Positions 38,270 to 45,684 of a stretch of DNA of 64,000 bases are shown here, in pieces. Made by a program: the position numbers and the translations under genes. The DNA is taken from positions 62,001-126,000 of the forward strand of contig JAPLCF010000043.1 in NCBI GenBank assembly GCA_026392355.1, written 5' to 3'. Position 1 is the first letter of the stretch. Each line of letters opens with the position of its first letter. This DNA is from Actinomycetota bacterium (lineage in GTDB: Bacteria; Actinomycetota; Thermoleophilia; Gaiellales; F1-60-MAGs149). The notes under the pieces are model-generated. The model did no database searches. It had not been told where the DNA came from and worked only from the letters and a program-made list of their open reading frames with translations.

Positions 38270-38533
38270 CTACTTCTGCTTGTGATGGCGGTGGTGGCGA
38301 TGCCGCAGCAACGCCGTTCCGAGGATGCCGAGCGCGAGACCGAGCCCGGCGCTCACGAGCAGCGCCAGGATCAGTGACGTATCGGTCTCGGCGAAGATGA
38401 ACGAGATGTGGACACTCTGCGTGTTGGCCAGCGTGAAGGCCAGCAGGCAGATGAACACGATCGTTATGACCGCAAGCAGGATGTACGGCTTGATGCTGCG
38501 CTTGCGCTGTTCGGTGTGGCGGCTCTCGCTCAT
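38270..38533 (-). CDS. LapA-domain (DUF1049) small membrane protein, copy 1
   Basis: 87 residues from ATG 38533. Two transmembrane helices (IKPYILLAVITIVFICLLAFTLA and SLILALLVSAGLGLALGILGT) joined by NTQSVHISFIFAETDT, the LapA-domain signature (N-x-Q-x-V..SF). The tail is His-rich (RHRHHRHHKQK). In proteobacteria LapA helps LPS assembly; the role in Gram-positives is unknown. A paralogue follows at 38662-38904. Confidence 0.8.
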   Translation of the reverse strand: MSESRHTEQRKRSIKPYILLAVITIVFICLLAFTLANTQSVHISFIFAETDTSLILALLVSAGLGLALGILGTALLRHRHHRHHKQK

Positions 38534-38618
38534 ACGGAAAGTATAGCCAGATGCATAAATTGCAGTCATCTGCGTCCCGGCGCAACCTGTGAGCCCGTCA
38601 CGGCATGCCCTCGCGGCG

Positions 38619-38645
38619 TCCTCGTGGTGTCTGACCCCACGAGGA
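38619..38645. terminator. Palindrome downstream of the second LapA-like gene
   Basis: Arms TCCTCGTGGTGTC and GACCCCACGAGGA with one central base and one mismatch. The centre GTC-x-GACCCC and the following GATCC..CCGCCGTC match the copy at 38223-38253, so gene and terminator seem duplicated together. Confidence 0.65.
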
Positions 38646-38661
38646 AGTTGATCCACCGCCG

Positions 38662-38904
38662 TCAGCGGTGGCGTCGGCGCAGCAGCAGGAACGTCCCGAG
38701 GATGCCGAGCACGAGGCCGAGGCCTGCGCACGCGATCATTACCCAGATCAGCGCGGTGTCGGTCGAGAAGGCAACGAACGACACGTGAACCGTCTGCGTG
38801 TTGACGAGTGCGAAGGCCAGCAGGTAGACCAGCACCACAGCGACGACAACGAGCAGGATGTACGGCTTGCGCTCGCGCTTCTGGTGGGGCTGGGGCTCGC
38901 TCAT
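38662..38904 (-). CDS. LapA-domain (DUF1049) small membrane protein, copy 2
   Basis: 80 residues. Same layout as its neighbour: basic start MSEPQPHQKRERKPYILL, two membrane helices, and NTQTVHVSFVAFSTDT between them; it ends in LLLRRRHR. The two copies share the order of all landmarks but have diverged through most of the helices, so the duplication is old. It lies 18 bases downstream of the cysteine-rich small gene, possibly in one transcript with it. Confidence 0.8.
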   Translation of the reverse strand: MSEPQPHQKRERKPYILLVVVAVVLVYLLAFALVNTQTVHVSFVAFSTDTALIWVMIACAGLGLVLGILGTFLLLRRRHR

Positions 38905-38922
38905 AGAGGAACCCTACCGGGG

Positions 38923-39102
38923 TTAGGACGCGCGGACGGCAAAGACGGGCTGCGCGGCGGGGCGTTCGATCAGCTGTGCCTGCGGCGGCGGCACGAGACC
39001 CTCGCGCTTGGCGGGCCTGAAGGTCGCGCACGGCTCAGTGCGGGCCAGCGCGCACAGATCATGCACGTGGAAGTAGCACTGATTACAGGCACGTACAGAC
39101 AC
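38923..39102 (-). CDS. Small cysteine/histidine-rich protein, 59 aa
   Basis: Start chosen at GTG 39102 because GGAGGAG lies 9 bases upstream; a longer frame runs further upstream with no such site. The product begins SVRACNQCYFHVHDLCALAR and continues TEPCATFRPAK: four cysteines (C-x2-C-x7-C-x7-C) and two histidines in the first 30 residues suggest a zinc site. The C-terminal half is Pro/Ala-rich. Family not recognised. It may be cotranscribed with the LapA-like genes downstream. Confidence 0.6.
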   Translation of the reverse strand: MSVRACNQCYFHVHDLCALARTEPCATFRPAKREGLVPPPQAQLIERPAAQPVFAVRAS

Positions 39103-39244
39103 CGAAGCTGGCTCCTCCCAGGGGACGCGATGGGTGTCGACGAAGCCCTTCTCCGGCGACAAGGACAGACTACGAACTGGTGGAGTTCTGGACAAGGGAA
39201 ACGGAGGCGATTTCCCCGCAATTTCGGCAATTTTCGGATTACGA

Positions 39245-40252
39245 CTACGGCGTCGCCGCGAGCACCCGTAGGGCGTCGGTGAAGGTCTCAACCGGCACGA
39301 TCGTCAGGCCCTTGACGCGAACGCTGCGTGCCTCGGCCGCGTTGGCTTTGGGCACCAGGAAGAGTTCGGCGCCGGCACGGCGTGCACCGATCGCCTTCTC
39401 ACCGACCCCGCCGACCGGTCCAACCGTCCCGACCATCGAGAGCGAGCCCGTCGCCGCCACGCGTCGGCCGCGGAGGTTCGCGTAGTCCTTGCCGGCGCTG
39501 TAGATCTGCAACGCGAAGGCCAGCCCGGCCGAGGGCCCCCCGACGCCCTCAACGCTATAGGTCACCTTGCGAGGCGACACGACCGTGCTCGCCTGCGCTG
39601 GCAGGATGCCGAGGATGGCACGGTCGCCCTGGCCCTTGATCGTCTCGGTATCGATCGTCAACAGCTTGCCATCGCGGTGCAGACCGAGAGACACGCTCTG
39701 CTTCACCCCGACCGTCGCGACCACCTCGCGGAGCGAGTCGATCGTCGTGATCTGCTTGGACTGCGCACGAAGGATCAGATCACCGAGCTGGCCGCCGTCC
39801 TTCGCGATCGGCGCGTCGGGATCCATGCCGGCGATCTGTACGCCGGTGGAGGTGACGGTCACCTGATAGCCGAGGGCTCGTAGCCCAACGACCTCGGCTG
39901 CGTCCTGCGACGAGCCCATTGCCTCGGTGTCGAGGCGCGCGCGCTCCTCATCGCTTTCGCCGGCGGGCTGCACCGCATGCTCCGGGACGAGTTGACCGCC
40001 GTCGCCGACGCCGAACCACGTTTCCCAGACCGTGGCGTGGCGGACGCCGACCGTGGTGAAGTAGAGCCGACCAGAACCGGGCGCCGGAGTCTTCTCGCCT
40101 TCCAGCTTGACGGCACCGAGCGTCGGTTGCGCGGCGCGTGGCACGAAGGCGAAGTCGCTGCTCTGCGCCTGCAGTGCCCAGAGCGCGGTCGCACCGCACG
40201 CCACGATCGCCACGACCGCGAGCACCAGGATCGAGCGGAGAGTGCGGGTCAT
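39245..40252 (-). CDS. YlbL-like PDZ and Lon-type serine protease
   Basis: 335 residues from ATG 40252 (an ATG 15 codons earlier is less likely). One N-terminal membrane helix (ILVLAVVAIVACGATALWAL), then a PDZ domain (about 150-215, GVQIAGMDPDAPIAKDGG, LRAQSKQITTIDSLREVV) and a Lon-type proteolytic domain with catalytic Ser in GGPSAGLAFAL and Lys in GVGEKAIGARRAGA. This matches the PDZ-S16 family (B. subtilis YlbL), membrane-anchored with the protease outside; YlbL trims cell-division inhibitors there. The substrate here is unknown. Confidence 0.87.
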   Translation of the reverse strand: MTRTLRSILVLAVVAIVACGATALWALQAQSSDFAFVPRAAQPTLGAVKLEGEKTPAPGSGRLYFTTVGVRHATVWETWFGVGDGGQLVPEHAVQPAGESDEERARLDTEAMGSSQDAAEVVGLRALGYQVTVTSTGVQIAGMDPDAPIAKDGGQLGDLILRAQSKQITTIDSLREVVATVGVKQSVSLGLHRDGKLLTIDTETIKGQGDRAILGILPAQASTVVSPRKVTYSVEGVGGPSAGLAFALQIYSAGKDYANLRGRRVAATGSLSMVGTVGPVGGVGEKAIGARRAGAELFLVPKANAAEARSVRVKGLTIVPVETFTDALRVLAATP

Positions 40253-40356
40253 CGACAGGGGCGGGAGTAGGCGGTCATGTACGGGGTACCTCGCCACCCA
40301 GAGCCGGGCGGCGCGTCCGATGGATCATACGACGCGACAGCCAGCATCCGACCGCG

Positions 40357-40362
40357 TACAGT
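40357..40362 (+). promoter_or_regulatory. -10 box, leaderless start of the second ureohydrolase
   Basis: TACAGT ends 7 bases before ATG 40370, no Shine-Dalgarno sequence between. Confidence 0.45.
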
Positions 40363-40369
40363 TGCGCCC

Positions 40370-41308
40370 ATGCATGAGCCGACTGATGCCCTCGCCGCAC
40401 CCCGCTTCACCGGGATCCGCACGTTCGCCCGCCTGCCGCATGTCCCCGAGATCGATGGCGCCGATGCGGCGATCTTCGGCATGCCGTGGGATGGCGGCAC
40501 GTCGTTCCGATCGGGCTCGCGGTTCGGCCCCGAGGCGATTCGCTCGGCCTCCGCGCTGCTGCGTCCGTACAACCCGGCGCAGAACCAGATGGTGTTCGGT
40601 CACCTGTCGTGTGTCGACGCGGGCGACGCGCCGACCGTCCCGGGCTACATCGAGGAGACGTTGGCACGCATCGAGCAGTACGCAACCGGCATCATCGACC
40701 GCGGCGCCGTGCCGATCGGTCTGGGCGGCGACCACTCTGTGGCACTCGCCGAGTTGCGCGCGATTGCGAAGAAGCACGGTCCCGTGGCCTACGTGCAGGT
40801 CGATGCGCATCACGACCTGTGGGACTCCTACAACGGCAAGCCCTACAACCACGGCACCTTCGCCAAGCGTGCCATCGAAGAGGGGCTGATCGATCCCGCC
40901 AAGTCGTTTCAGGGCGGGCAGCGCGGCTCGCTGTACGGCCCGGAGGACTACGAGGTCGCCGCGGACCTCGGCATCAAGCTCGTGCCGTGGCTCGAGCTGC
41001 GCCACTGGACGCCAGAGCAGTTCGGTCAGCACATCAAGGAGCGGGTCGGTGACGCACCGCTGTTCCTCTCGTTCGACATCGATTTCGTCGACCCGGGCCT
41101 GTGTCCGGGCACGGGCACGCCGGAGATCGGCGGCCCGTCAGGCGAGCAGGCGCTCGATCTCCTGCGCGCATTGCGTGGCATCAACCTCGTCGGTGCCGAC
41201 GTCGTCGAGGTCGCGCCGCAGTACGACAGCGCCGGTCAACACACGGCGTTGATGGCGGCCAACGTGGTCTACGAGCTGCTGACGCTGCTGGCGATCAACA
41301 AGGGCTGA
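40370..41308 (+). CDS. Second agmatinase-family ureohydrolase
   Basis: 312 residues from ATG 40370. Full set of manganese ligands: GGDHSVALAEL, DAHHDLWD and FDIDFVDPGLCPGTGTPE. It differs from the copy at 8180-9181 in the D-x-H-x-D site (DAHHD against DTHAD) and in the active-site loops (SYNGKPYNHGTF, GGQRGSLYGPED), so the two likely act on different guanidino compounds. Members of this type include guanidinobutyrase and guanidinopropionase. It is divergent from the YlbL-like gene and convergent with pabA. Confidence 0.87.
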   Translation: MHEPTDALAAPRFTGIRTFARLPHVPEIDGADAAIFGMPWDGGTSFRSGSRFGPEAIRSASALLRPYNPAQNQMVFGHLSCVDAGDAPTVPGYIEETLARIEQYATGIIDRGAVPIGLGGDHSVALAELRAIAKKHGPVAYVQVDAHHDLWDSYNGKPYNHGTFAKRAIEEGLIDPAKSFQGGQRGSLYGPEDYEVAADLGIKLVPWLELRHWTPEQFGQHIKERVGDAPLFLSFDIDFVDPGLCPGTGTPEIGGPSGEQALDLLRALRGINLVGADVVEVAPQYDSAGQHTALMAANVVYELLTLLAINKG

Positions 41309-41311
41309 GGC

Positions 41312-41407
41312 GGGACAGAATGGATCCGGATCCATTCTGTCCCAGGATCGTCATGGAGCGCTGATTCCGCGCTCTGGGACAGTTTGGATCCGGATCCATT
41401 CTGTCCC
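41312..41407. repeat. Pair of GGATCC-core palindromes between convergent genes
   Basis: Two 32-bp palindromes at 41312-41343 and 41376-41407. The first is perfect: GGGACAGAATGGATCC followed by its complement. The second has GGGACAGTTTGGATCC as left arm, with one non-pairing position. They lie 3 bases after the ureohydrolase stop and 3 bases before the pabA stop. The core GGATCCGGATCC is the same as in the pair at 26547-26613. Confidence 0.8.
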
Positions 41408-41410
41408 ACC

Positions 41411-42037
41411 TCAGCCGAGTCGCTCGGCGTCGGCGACCAGCGCGCTGACGCGCGCGTCGTCGATCGCGTGGCCGGCCTGACGTGCGAGGTTCGCGAGGAT
41501 GCGAAAGCCCTGCGGCGTCAGCACGCTCTCGGGGTGGAACTGCACGCCTTCGATCGGCAGGGTGCGATGGCGCAGGCCCATGATCAGCCCGTCGGGGAGG
41601 CGTGCGGAGACGATCAGTTCGCCGTCGGTGGATGGCTCATCGGCCGCCAGCGCGTGATAGCGCCCGGCGTTGAATGGGGTGGGCAGGCCGGCCAAGAGTC
41701 CGGTGCCATCGTGCTCAACGTGGGAGGCGCGACCATGCATGGCATTCGCGTTTGGCCCAACGTGGACGCCGAACGCCACGGCAATGCATTGGTGGCCGAG
41801 GCAGATGCCGAGCACGGGGATGTCGCGACCGAACGTGCGAATGGCTGCGGTGGAGATGCCCGCCTCGTCAGGACCTTGCGGGCCGGGCGAGACGATCAGG
41901 CCCGTCGGTGCCAGCGCCGCGATCTCGTCGAGCCGCGTGCTGTGCGATGGCACCACGCGGGCGGGCACGCCAAGCTCGGCCAGGCGATGCTGGATGTTGA
42001 GGACAAACGAGTCGCGATTGTCGAGGATCACGATCAC
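41411..42037 (-). CDS. pabA: Glutamine amidotransferase subunit of aminodeoxychorismate synthase
   Basis: 208 residues from GTG 42037 (GGAGGG seven bases upstream, overlapping the pabC stop). Class I amidotransferase: ILDNRDSFVLNIQ, SPGPQGPDEAG, the catalytic Cys in GICLGHQCIAVAFG and the His-Glu pair in GVQFHPESVLT. It supplies ammonia to PabB. TrpG-type anthranilate synthase subunits look the same; the linkage to pabB-pabC decides for p-aminobenzoate. Confidence 0.85.
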   Translation of the reverse strand: MIVILDNRDSFVLNIQHRLAELGVPARVVPSHSTRLDEIAALAPTGLIVSPGPQGPDEAGISTAAIRTFGRDIPVLGICLGHQCIAVAFGVHVGPNANAMHGRASHVEHDGTGLLAGLPTPFNAGRYHALAADEPSTDGELIVSARLPDGLIMGLRHRTLPIEGVQFHPESVLTPQGFRILANLARQAGHAIDDARVSALVADAERLG

Positions 42038-42681
42038 GGCAATGCCCTCCACGCAGCGGCGAGGTCGTCGAGCGCGGCCGACTGCGCCAGCGCGGTGCCC
42101 TCGACGCTGGCGATCGGGACGACACCGCGTCCGGCCGTCAGCAGCGCGGCGCCGCGGACAGTCTGGAACTCGACGAGGTGCACGTCACGTTCCCGGACCT
42201 CACAGTGCGCGACGGCCCAGGCGCGCGTGATGCCCGGCAGGATGCCGCGCAGGGCAGGGGTGGAGAACCCGCCGTCGGCGTCGTGCAGCAACACGCTGGC
42301 GCGTGTCGTTTCACCGATGAGTCCCGCGGACGAGCTGAGCAGGGCCTCGCCGCCCACCGCAGACTCGGCGGCATCAGCCCAGGCTCGGTCGGCGGTCTTG
42401 AGAAGGCGCGCCTCGAGTCCCGGGTCGTAGGAGCGGTCGAGCAGCAGGTCGACGGGTGTCGCCGGACGTGGTGGGCGCGTGGCGGGGCGGACACCATCGT
42501 CGTCCACATCGACGCGCAGCAGAAACGGCGGGTCGGTCAGGAGCAGCGCGTCCTCGAAGCACGCGTCGACAGCAGCAATCTGCTCGGACGAGGCACCGGA
42601 GCGCGCGAGGCGCTCGAGGTGCCGCTCGCGCAGGCGAATGCGCCCGTCGTCGACGAGCACGGTCTCGAAGACGGCGATCAT
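42034..42681 (-). CDS. pabC: 4-amino-4-deoxychorismate lyase
   Basis: 215 residues from ATG 42681; the longer frame upstream overlaps pabB and is not coding. Fold type IV PLP enzyme: IAVFETVLVDDGRIRLRERH, the cofactor lysine in ARLLKTADRAWADA, SSSAGLIGETTRASVLL and TPALRGILPGITR. It releases pyruvate from aminodeoxychorismate to give p-aminobenzoate. It is shorter than branched-chain aminotransferases, as expected for PabC. Both ends overlap neighbouring pab genes by 4 bases. Confidence 0.87.
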   Translation of the reverse strand: MIAVFETVLVDDGRIRLRERHLERLARSGASSEQIAAVDACFEDALLLTDPPFLLRVDVDDDGVRPATRPPRPATPVDLLLDRSYDPGLEARLLKTADRAWADAAESAVGGEALLSSSAGLIGETTRASVLLHDADGGFSTPALRGILPGITRAWAVAHCEVRERDVHLVEFQTVRGAALLTAGRGVVPIASVEGTALAQSAALDDLAAAWRALP

Positions 42682-43949
42682 GTCTCCCACCCCGCCAGCG
42701 TGGCGTGGGTGGCGGTGAGGAATGGCCGCGCCTTGACCAGCGTCTCCTCTGCCTCCTCGGCGGGGTCGGACAGGAGGGTCACCGCGCCGCCGGCGCCGTA
42801 ACGGGCTTCGCCGTCGGCAACGGTCGCGGTGCGGATGGCGATGCTGGCGGTCAGCGTGCGTCGCGCTGGCTCGTAGGCGAAGACGGTGCCGCAGTAGAAG
42901 CCGCGCGCGTCTGCCTCGAGGCGATCGATCAACTCCATCGCGCGCCGTTTCGGGGCGCCAGTGATCGAGCCGCCGGGGAAGCACGATACGAGCACGTCGG
43001 GCAGGCGCACGTCCTCGCGCACGGTCGCCTCGACGGCACTGACGAGATGCATCACGTTCTCCGTGCGCTCGAGCTCGCACAGCGCGGTCACGCGGACGGA
43101 GCCGGGCTCGGCCGTTGCGGTCAGGTCGTTGCGAAGAAGGTCCACGATCATCACGTTCTCTGCGCGGTCCTTGGCAGAGGCGGCGAGTTCAGCGGCCAGA
43201 GCGTCGTCCTCGGCGGGCGTTGCGCCACGCCGCCTCGTGCCCTTGATCGGTCGTGTCTCAGCACGGCCATCGCGGATGTGCAGGAAGACCTCGGGCGAGA
43301 CGCTCGCGATCTCGACTCCGTCGCCCGCCAGATAGGCCGCATGATCGGCGGGGGCGACGGCGATCAGCCGCTCGAAGAGGTCCCAGCCGCCGCTCTGCCA
43401 CGGGACGCGTACGACGTGGGCGAGGTTGATCTCGAAGGCCTCGCCGGCGCTGATCAGCCGCTGCACATCACGGGCGCGCTCGGTGAACTGCGTGCGCGAC
43501 AGGCCCGACGTCGCGGTGCGATCACCAAGCTCCGTGAGGTCAGCGGGGAATTCCGCCGCCTCGATCGCCGCCGTCAGCACGTTGCGCGTCGGGCCCTCGG
43601 GCCCAAGCACCTCCCAGGTGCCGCTCGCCTCGTCATGCACGGCGTACGTGCGGTGGTAGTGCGCCAGCATGGCCGGGTCGCGCGGTGCATGCCGTGCCGC
43701 AATCCCAAGCAGGTCGAGTCCGGCGTCATAGGCGATCGCGCCGACCCAGACGCCTTCACCGTGCGCCTCATGTACGAGTCGCGGCGGAATTGCGGGCAGG
43801 CCAGCGCCGGTCTCGAGTTGGATCGTGGCGTCGGGCGCCACGGCCAGCAGCGACCGCGTCCCGAAGGGCGTGCGGTGAGCGCTCAGGAGCAGCGTGGGGC
43901 GGTGGCCGTCCGCGAGGAGTCGACGGGCGGCGCCGAGCGGAGTCGACAT
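42678..43949 (-). CDS. pabB: Aminodeoxychorismate synthase component I
   Basis: 423 residues from ATG 43949. The chorismate-binding domain fills the C-terminal 260 residues: EAFEINLAHVVRVP, SPEVFLHIRDG, TRPIKGTRRRG, SAKDRAENVMIVDLLRNDL, FPGGSITGAPKRRAMELID and GAGGAVTLLSDPAEEAEETL. The lysine in PIKGT marks PabB (aminodeoxychorismate synthase) as against anthranilate synthase. First gene of the pabB-pabC-pabA operon feeding folate synthesis. Confidence 0.88.
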   Translation of the reverse strand: MSTPLGAARRLLADGHRPTLLLSAHRTPFGTRSLLAVAPDATIQLETGAGLPAIPPRLVHEAHGEGVWVGAIAYDAGLDLLGIAARHAPRDPAMLAHYHRTYAVHDEASGTWEVLGPEGPTRNVLTAAIEAAEFPADLTELGDRTATSGLSRTQFTERARDVQRLISAGEAFEINLAHVVRVPWQSGGWDLFERLIAVAPADHAAYLAGDGVEIASVSPEVFLHIRDGRAETRPIKGTRRRGATPAEDDALAAELAASAKDRAENVMIVDLLRNDLTATAEPGSVRVTALCELERTENVMHLVSAVEATVREDVRLPDVLVSCFPGGSITGAPKRRAMELIDRLEADARGFYCGTVFAYEPARRTLTASIAIRTATVADGEARYGAGGAVTLLSDPAEEAEETLVKARPFLTATHATLAGWET

Positions 43950-44008
43950 GCACAGCAGGGTATCCGACGGGCTGCGGCCGCTGGCGTCTCCGCTGCGATG
44001 TGACGAGC

Positions 44009-44779
44009 ATGACTCCCCTTCTGATCCTCTCGGGTGCCTCGCGCGGCATCGGCCGTGCGATCGCCGAGCGGGCCCTCGAGCGCGGCTTCGCGGTCGGCGG
44101 TCTGGCGCGCTCGGCAGATGAGCTCGCAACGCTTGTCGCCCTCAACCCAGAGCGTGTTGAGGTGGCCGTCGCCGACGTGCGTGATCAGGCAGCGGTGGCC
44201 ACCGGGGCGGCTGCCGCCATCGCCCGCTTCGGCGCACCCTCGCTCGTCGTCGCCGCGGCCGGCACGCTCGGGCCGATCGATCGGCCGTGGCTGCTGCCTG
44301 CGGGCGAGCTTGACGACACCCTCGCTGTCACGGTCACCGGTGCCGCCAATCTCGCTGCGGCGACGGTTCCGGCGATGCTCGCCGCGGGGCGAGGTACTTT
44401 CGTCGCCGTGTCGGCGTCCAGCGCGACACGCGTCTTCCCCGGCTGGGCGGCCTACGGTGCGGCCAAGGCCGGCCTCGACGCGTACGTGCGCTACCTCGCC
44501 GAGGAGGCAGGCGATGCGTTGACGGCGTTCTCGTTCGTGCCCGGGCTGACCGACACGGCCATGCAGGCTGGGCTGCGCGAGGTCGATGTCGAGCGGTTTC
44601 CCCAGGTCGAGCAGTTCCGTCGCTGGCACGAGCGCGGCGTCGGCAAGGCGCCGGCCGTGGTGGCCGGGGCGCTGGAATTGGCGCTCGCCCTGCCGCGCGA
44701 GGACCTGCACGGCAACGTGGTCGAGGCCGATGCGCTGCTCAAGGCGCAGGCTCAGGCTGCGCGTCGCGCCGAGGCCTGA
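44009..44779 (+). CDS. Short-chain dehydrogenase/reductase
   Basis: 256 residues from ATG 44009. NAD(P)-binding SGASRGIGRAIAERAL, AAAGTLGPI for the NAG-like motif, catalytic Ser in VSASSATRV and Tyr-Lys in AAYGAAKAGLDAY. The Arg after the glycine motif (ARSADEL) suggests NADPH. Sequence features are closest to the sepiapterin reductase-like/YueD group, but the substrate is unknown. Its last 28 bases overlap the 3' end of the convergent membrane protein gene. Confidence 0.85.
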   Translation: MTPLLILSGASRGIGRAIAERALERGFAVGGLARSADELATLVALNPERVEVAVADVRDQAAVATGAAAAIARFGAPSLVVAAAGTLGPIDRPWLLPAGELDDTLAVTVTGAANLAAATVPAMLAAGRGTFVAVSASSATRVFPGWAAYGAAKAGLDAYVRYLAEEAGDALTAFSFVPGLTDTAMQAGLREVDVERFPQVEQFRRWHERGVGKAPAVVAGALELALALPREDLHGNVVEADALLKAQAQAARRAEA

Positions 44780-45513
44780 GCCTCGAGGACGCGATACAGG
44801 CGATACGACCCGAGCGCGACGATCGGTACCGTCAACGCGTTGCCGATCAGGCCGAACGCTGAGCTGCCCACGGCCGCGGCCGTGCCTTCGGGGAAGGCGA
44901 GTCCAATCGATGAGATCGTAATGGCGACGGCAAGCGCGATCAGCGAGATGGTGACGATCACGCCGAGCGTCCGCAGCCATTTACCGCGGGTCAGCGTGGC
45001 CGAGCGTCGGAGCGCCGGCGCGTAACGGGCATCGCCGGTCACGACGGCGACGGTCGAGACCGTCAGGCGGACGCCGTTGAGTAGTGCCGAGCCGAACAGG
45101 ACACCGATCCCCATGGTCATCAGCGTCGGCGAGTTCGCGGCGTAGCCCGCAGCGATCAGGGCTCCGGGCAGCGCAACGATCACGAGCAGCACCATCAGCT
45201 GCGTGATGACGTAAGACGCGAGCAGGCCAAAGGCGGGGCCGATCTCCCGTCGCACCTGGGCAGTCTCGGTCTGCTCGAGAGCGATCGCGCTGCGAATGAT
45301 CACGATCGAGGCCAGCGGCGCGAACAGCAGCACCGACCCGACGGCATCGATGATCGCCAGGCCCTGCTGCGTGCTTGGGGTGTCTGGCACGACGAGTTCA
45401 AGCGCTAACAACGCGATGGTGAAGGGCAAGAAGATCAGGAAGGAGGCCACAACGAGAGGCCCGAAGAGGCGGCGATAGAGCCCGAGCGACTCGCGGATGA
45501 CTTGTCCGATCAT
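44752..45513 (-). CDS. Six-helix membrane protein, unknown function
   Basis: 253 residues. Six hydrophobic segments (near 20-40, 57-75, 100-125, 130-155, 180-210 and 220-240) and a short basic end. The N-terminus [20 protein letters not shown] resembles the glycerophosphoryl diester phosphodiesterase membrane-domain or DUF975-like families, but I cannot assign one. It overlaps the SDR gene tail-to-tail. Confidence 0.65.
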   Translation of the reverse strand: MIGQVIRESLGLYRRLFGPLVVASFLIFLPFTIALLALELVVPDTPSTQQGLAIIDAVGSVLLFAPLASIVIIRSAIALEQTETAQVRREIGPAFGLLASYVITQLMVLLVIVALPGALIAAGYAANSPTLMTMGIGVLFGSALLNGVRLTVSTVAVVTGDARYAPALRRSATLTRGKWLRTLGVIVTISLIALAVAITISSIGLAFPEGTAAAVGSSAFGLIGNALTVPIVALGSYRLYRVLEAQASARRAA

Positions 45514-45591
45514 GCGCCAAGGCTAGCCGCGCGACTCCGCTGCATCGCAGTTCGGTGCGATATGAACTGCAATGGCACTGAATTCGCCAAT

Positions 45592-45607
45592 CGTGACGCC
45601 TGTCACG
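45592..45607. promoter_or_regulatory. Crp/FNR-type operator upstream of sdhA
   Basis: CGTGACGCCTGTCACG is a perfect palindrome of the form GTGA-N6-TCAC, the core of Crp/GlxR-type sites. It ends 3 bases before the likely -35 (45611), so its centre is about 46 bases before the predicted start site, near the spacing of an activator. Crp controls sdh in some actinobacteria. A second inverted repeat (GCAGTTC...GAACTGC, 45547-45570) lies upstream. Confidence 0.5.
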
Positions 45608-45610
45608 TCC

Positions 45611-45639
45611 TTGCGGGCATCCGCCACCACACGTACTCT
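45611..45639 (+). promoter_or_regulatory. Promoter of the succinate dehydrogenase operon
   Basis: TTGCGG, 17 bases, then TACTCT: the best-spaced -35/-10 pair in the window. It would give a leader of about 40 bases; sdhA has a GGAGG site 6 bases before its GTG. Confidence 0.5.
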
Positions 45640-45684
45640 GCCTACACGCGCGGCATCGCCGTGCATTGCTTTCGGAGGTTTCTA

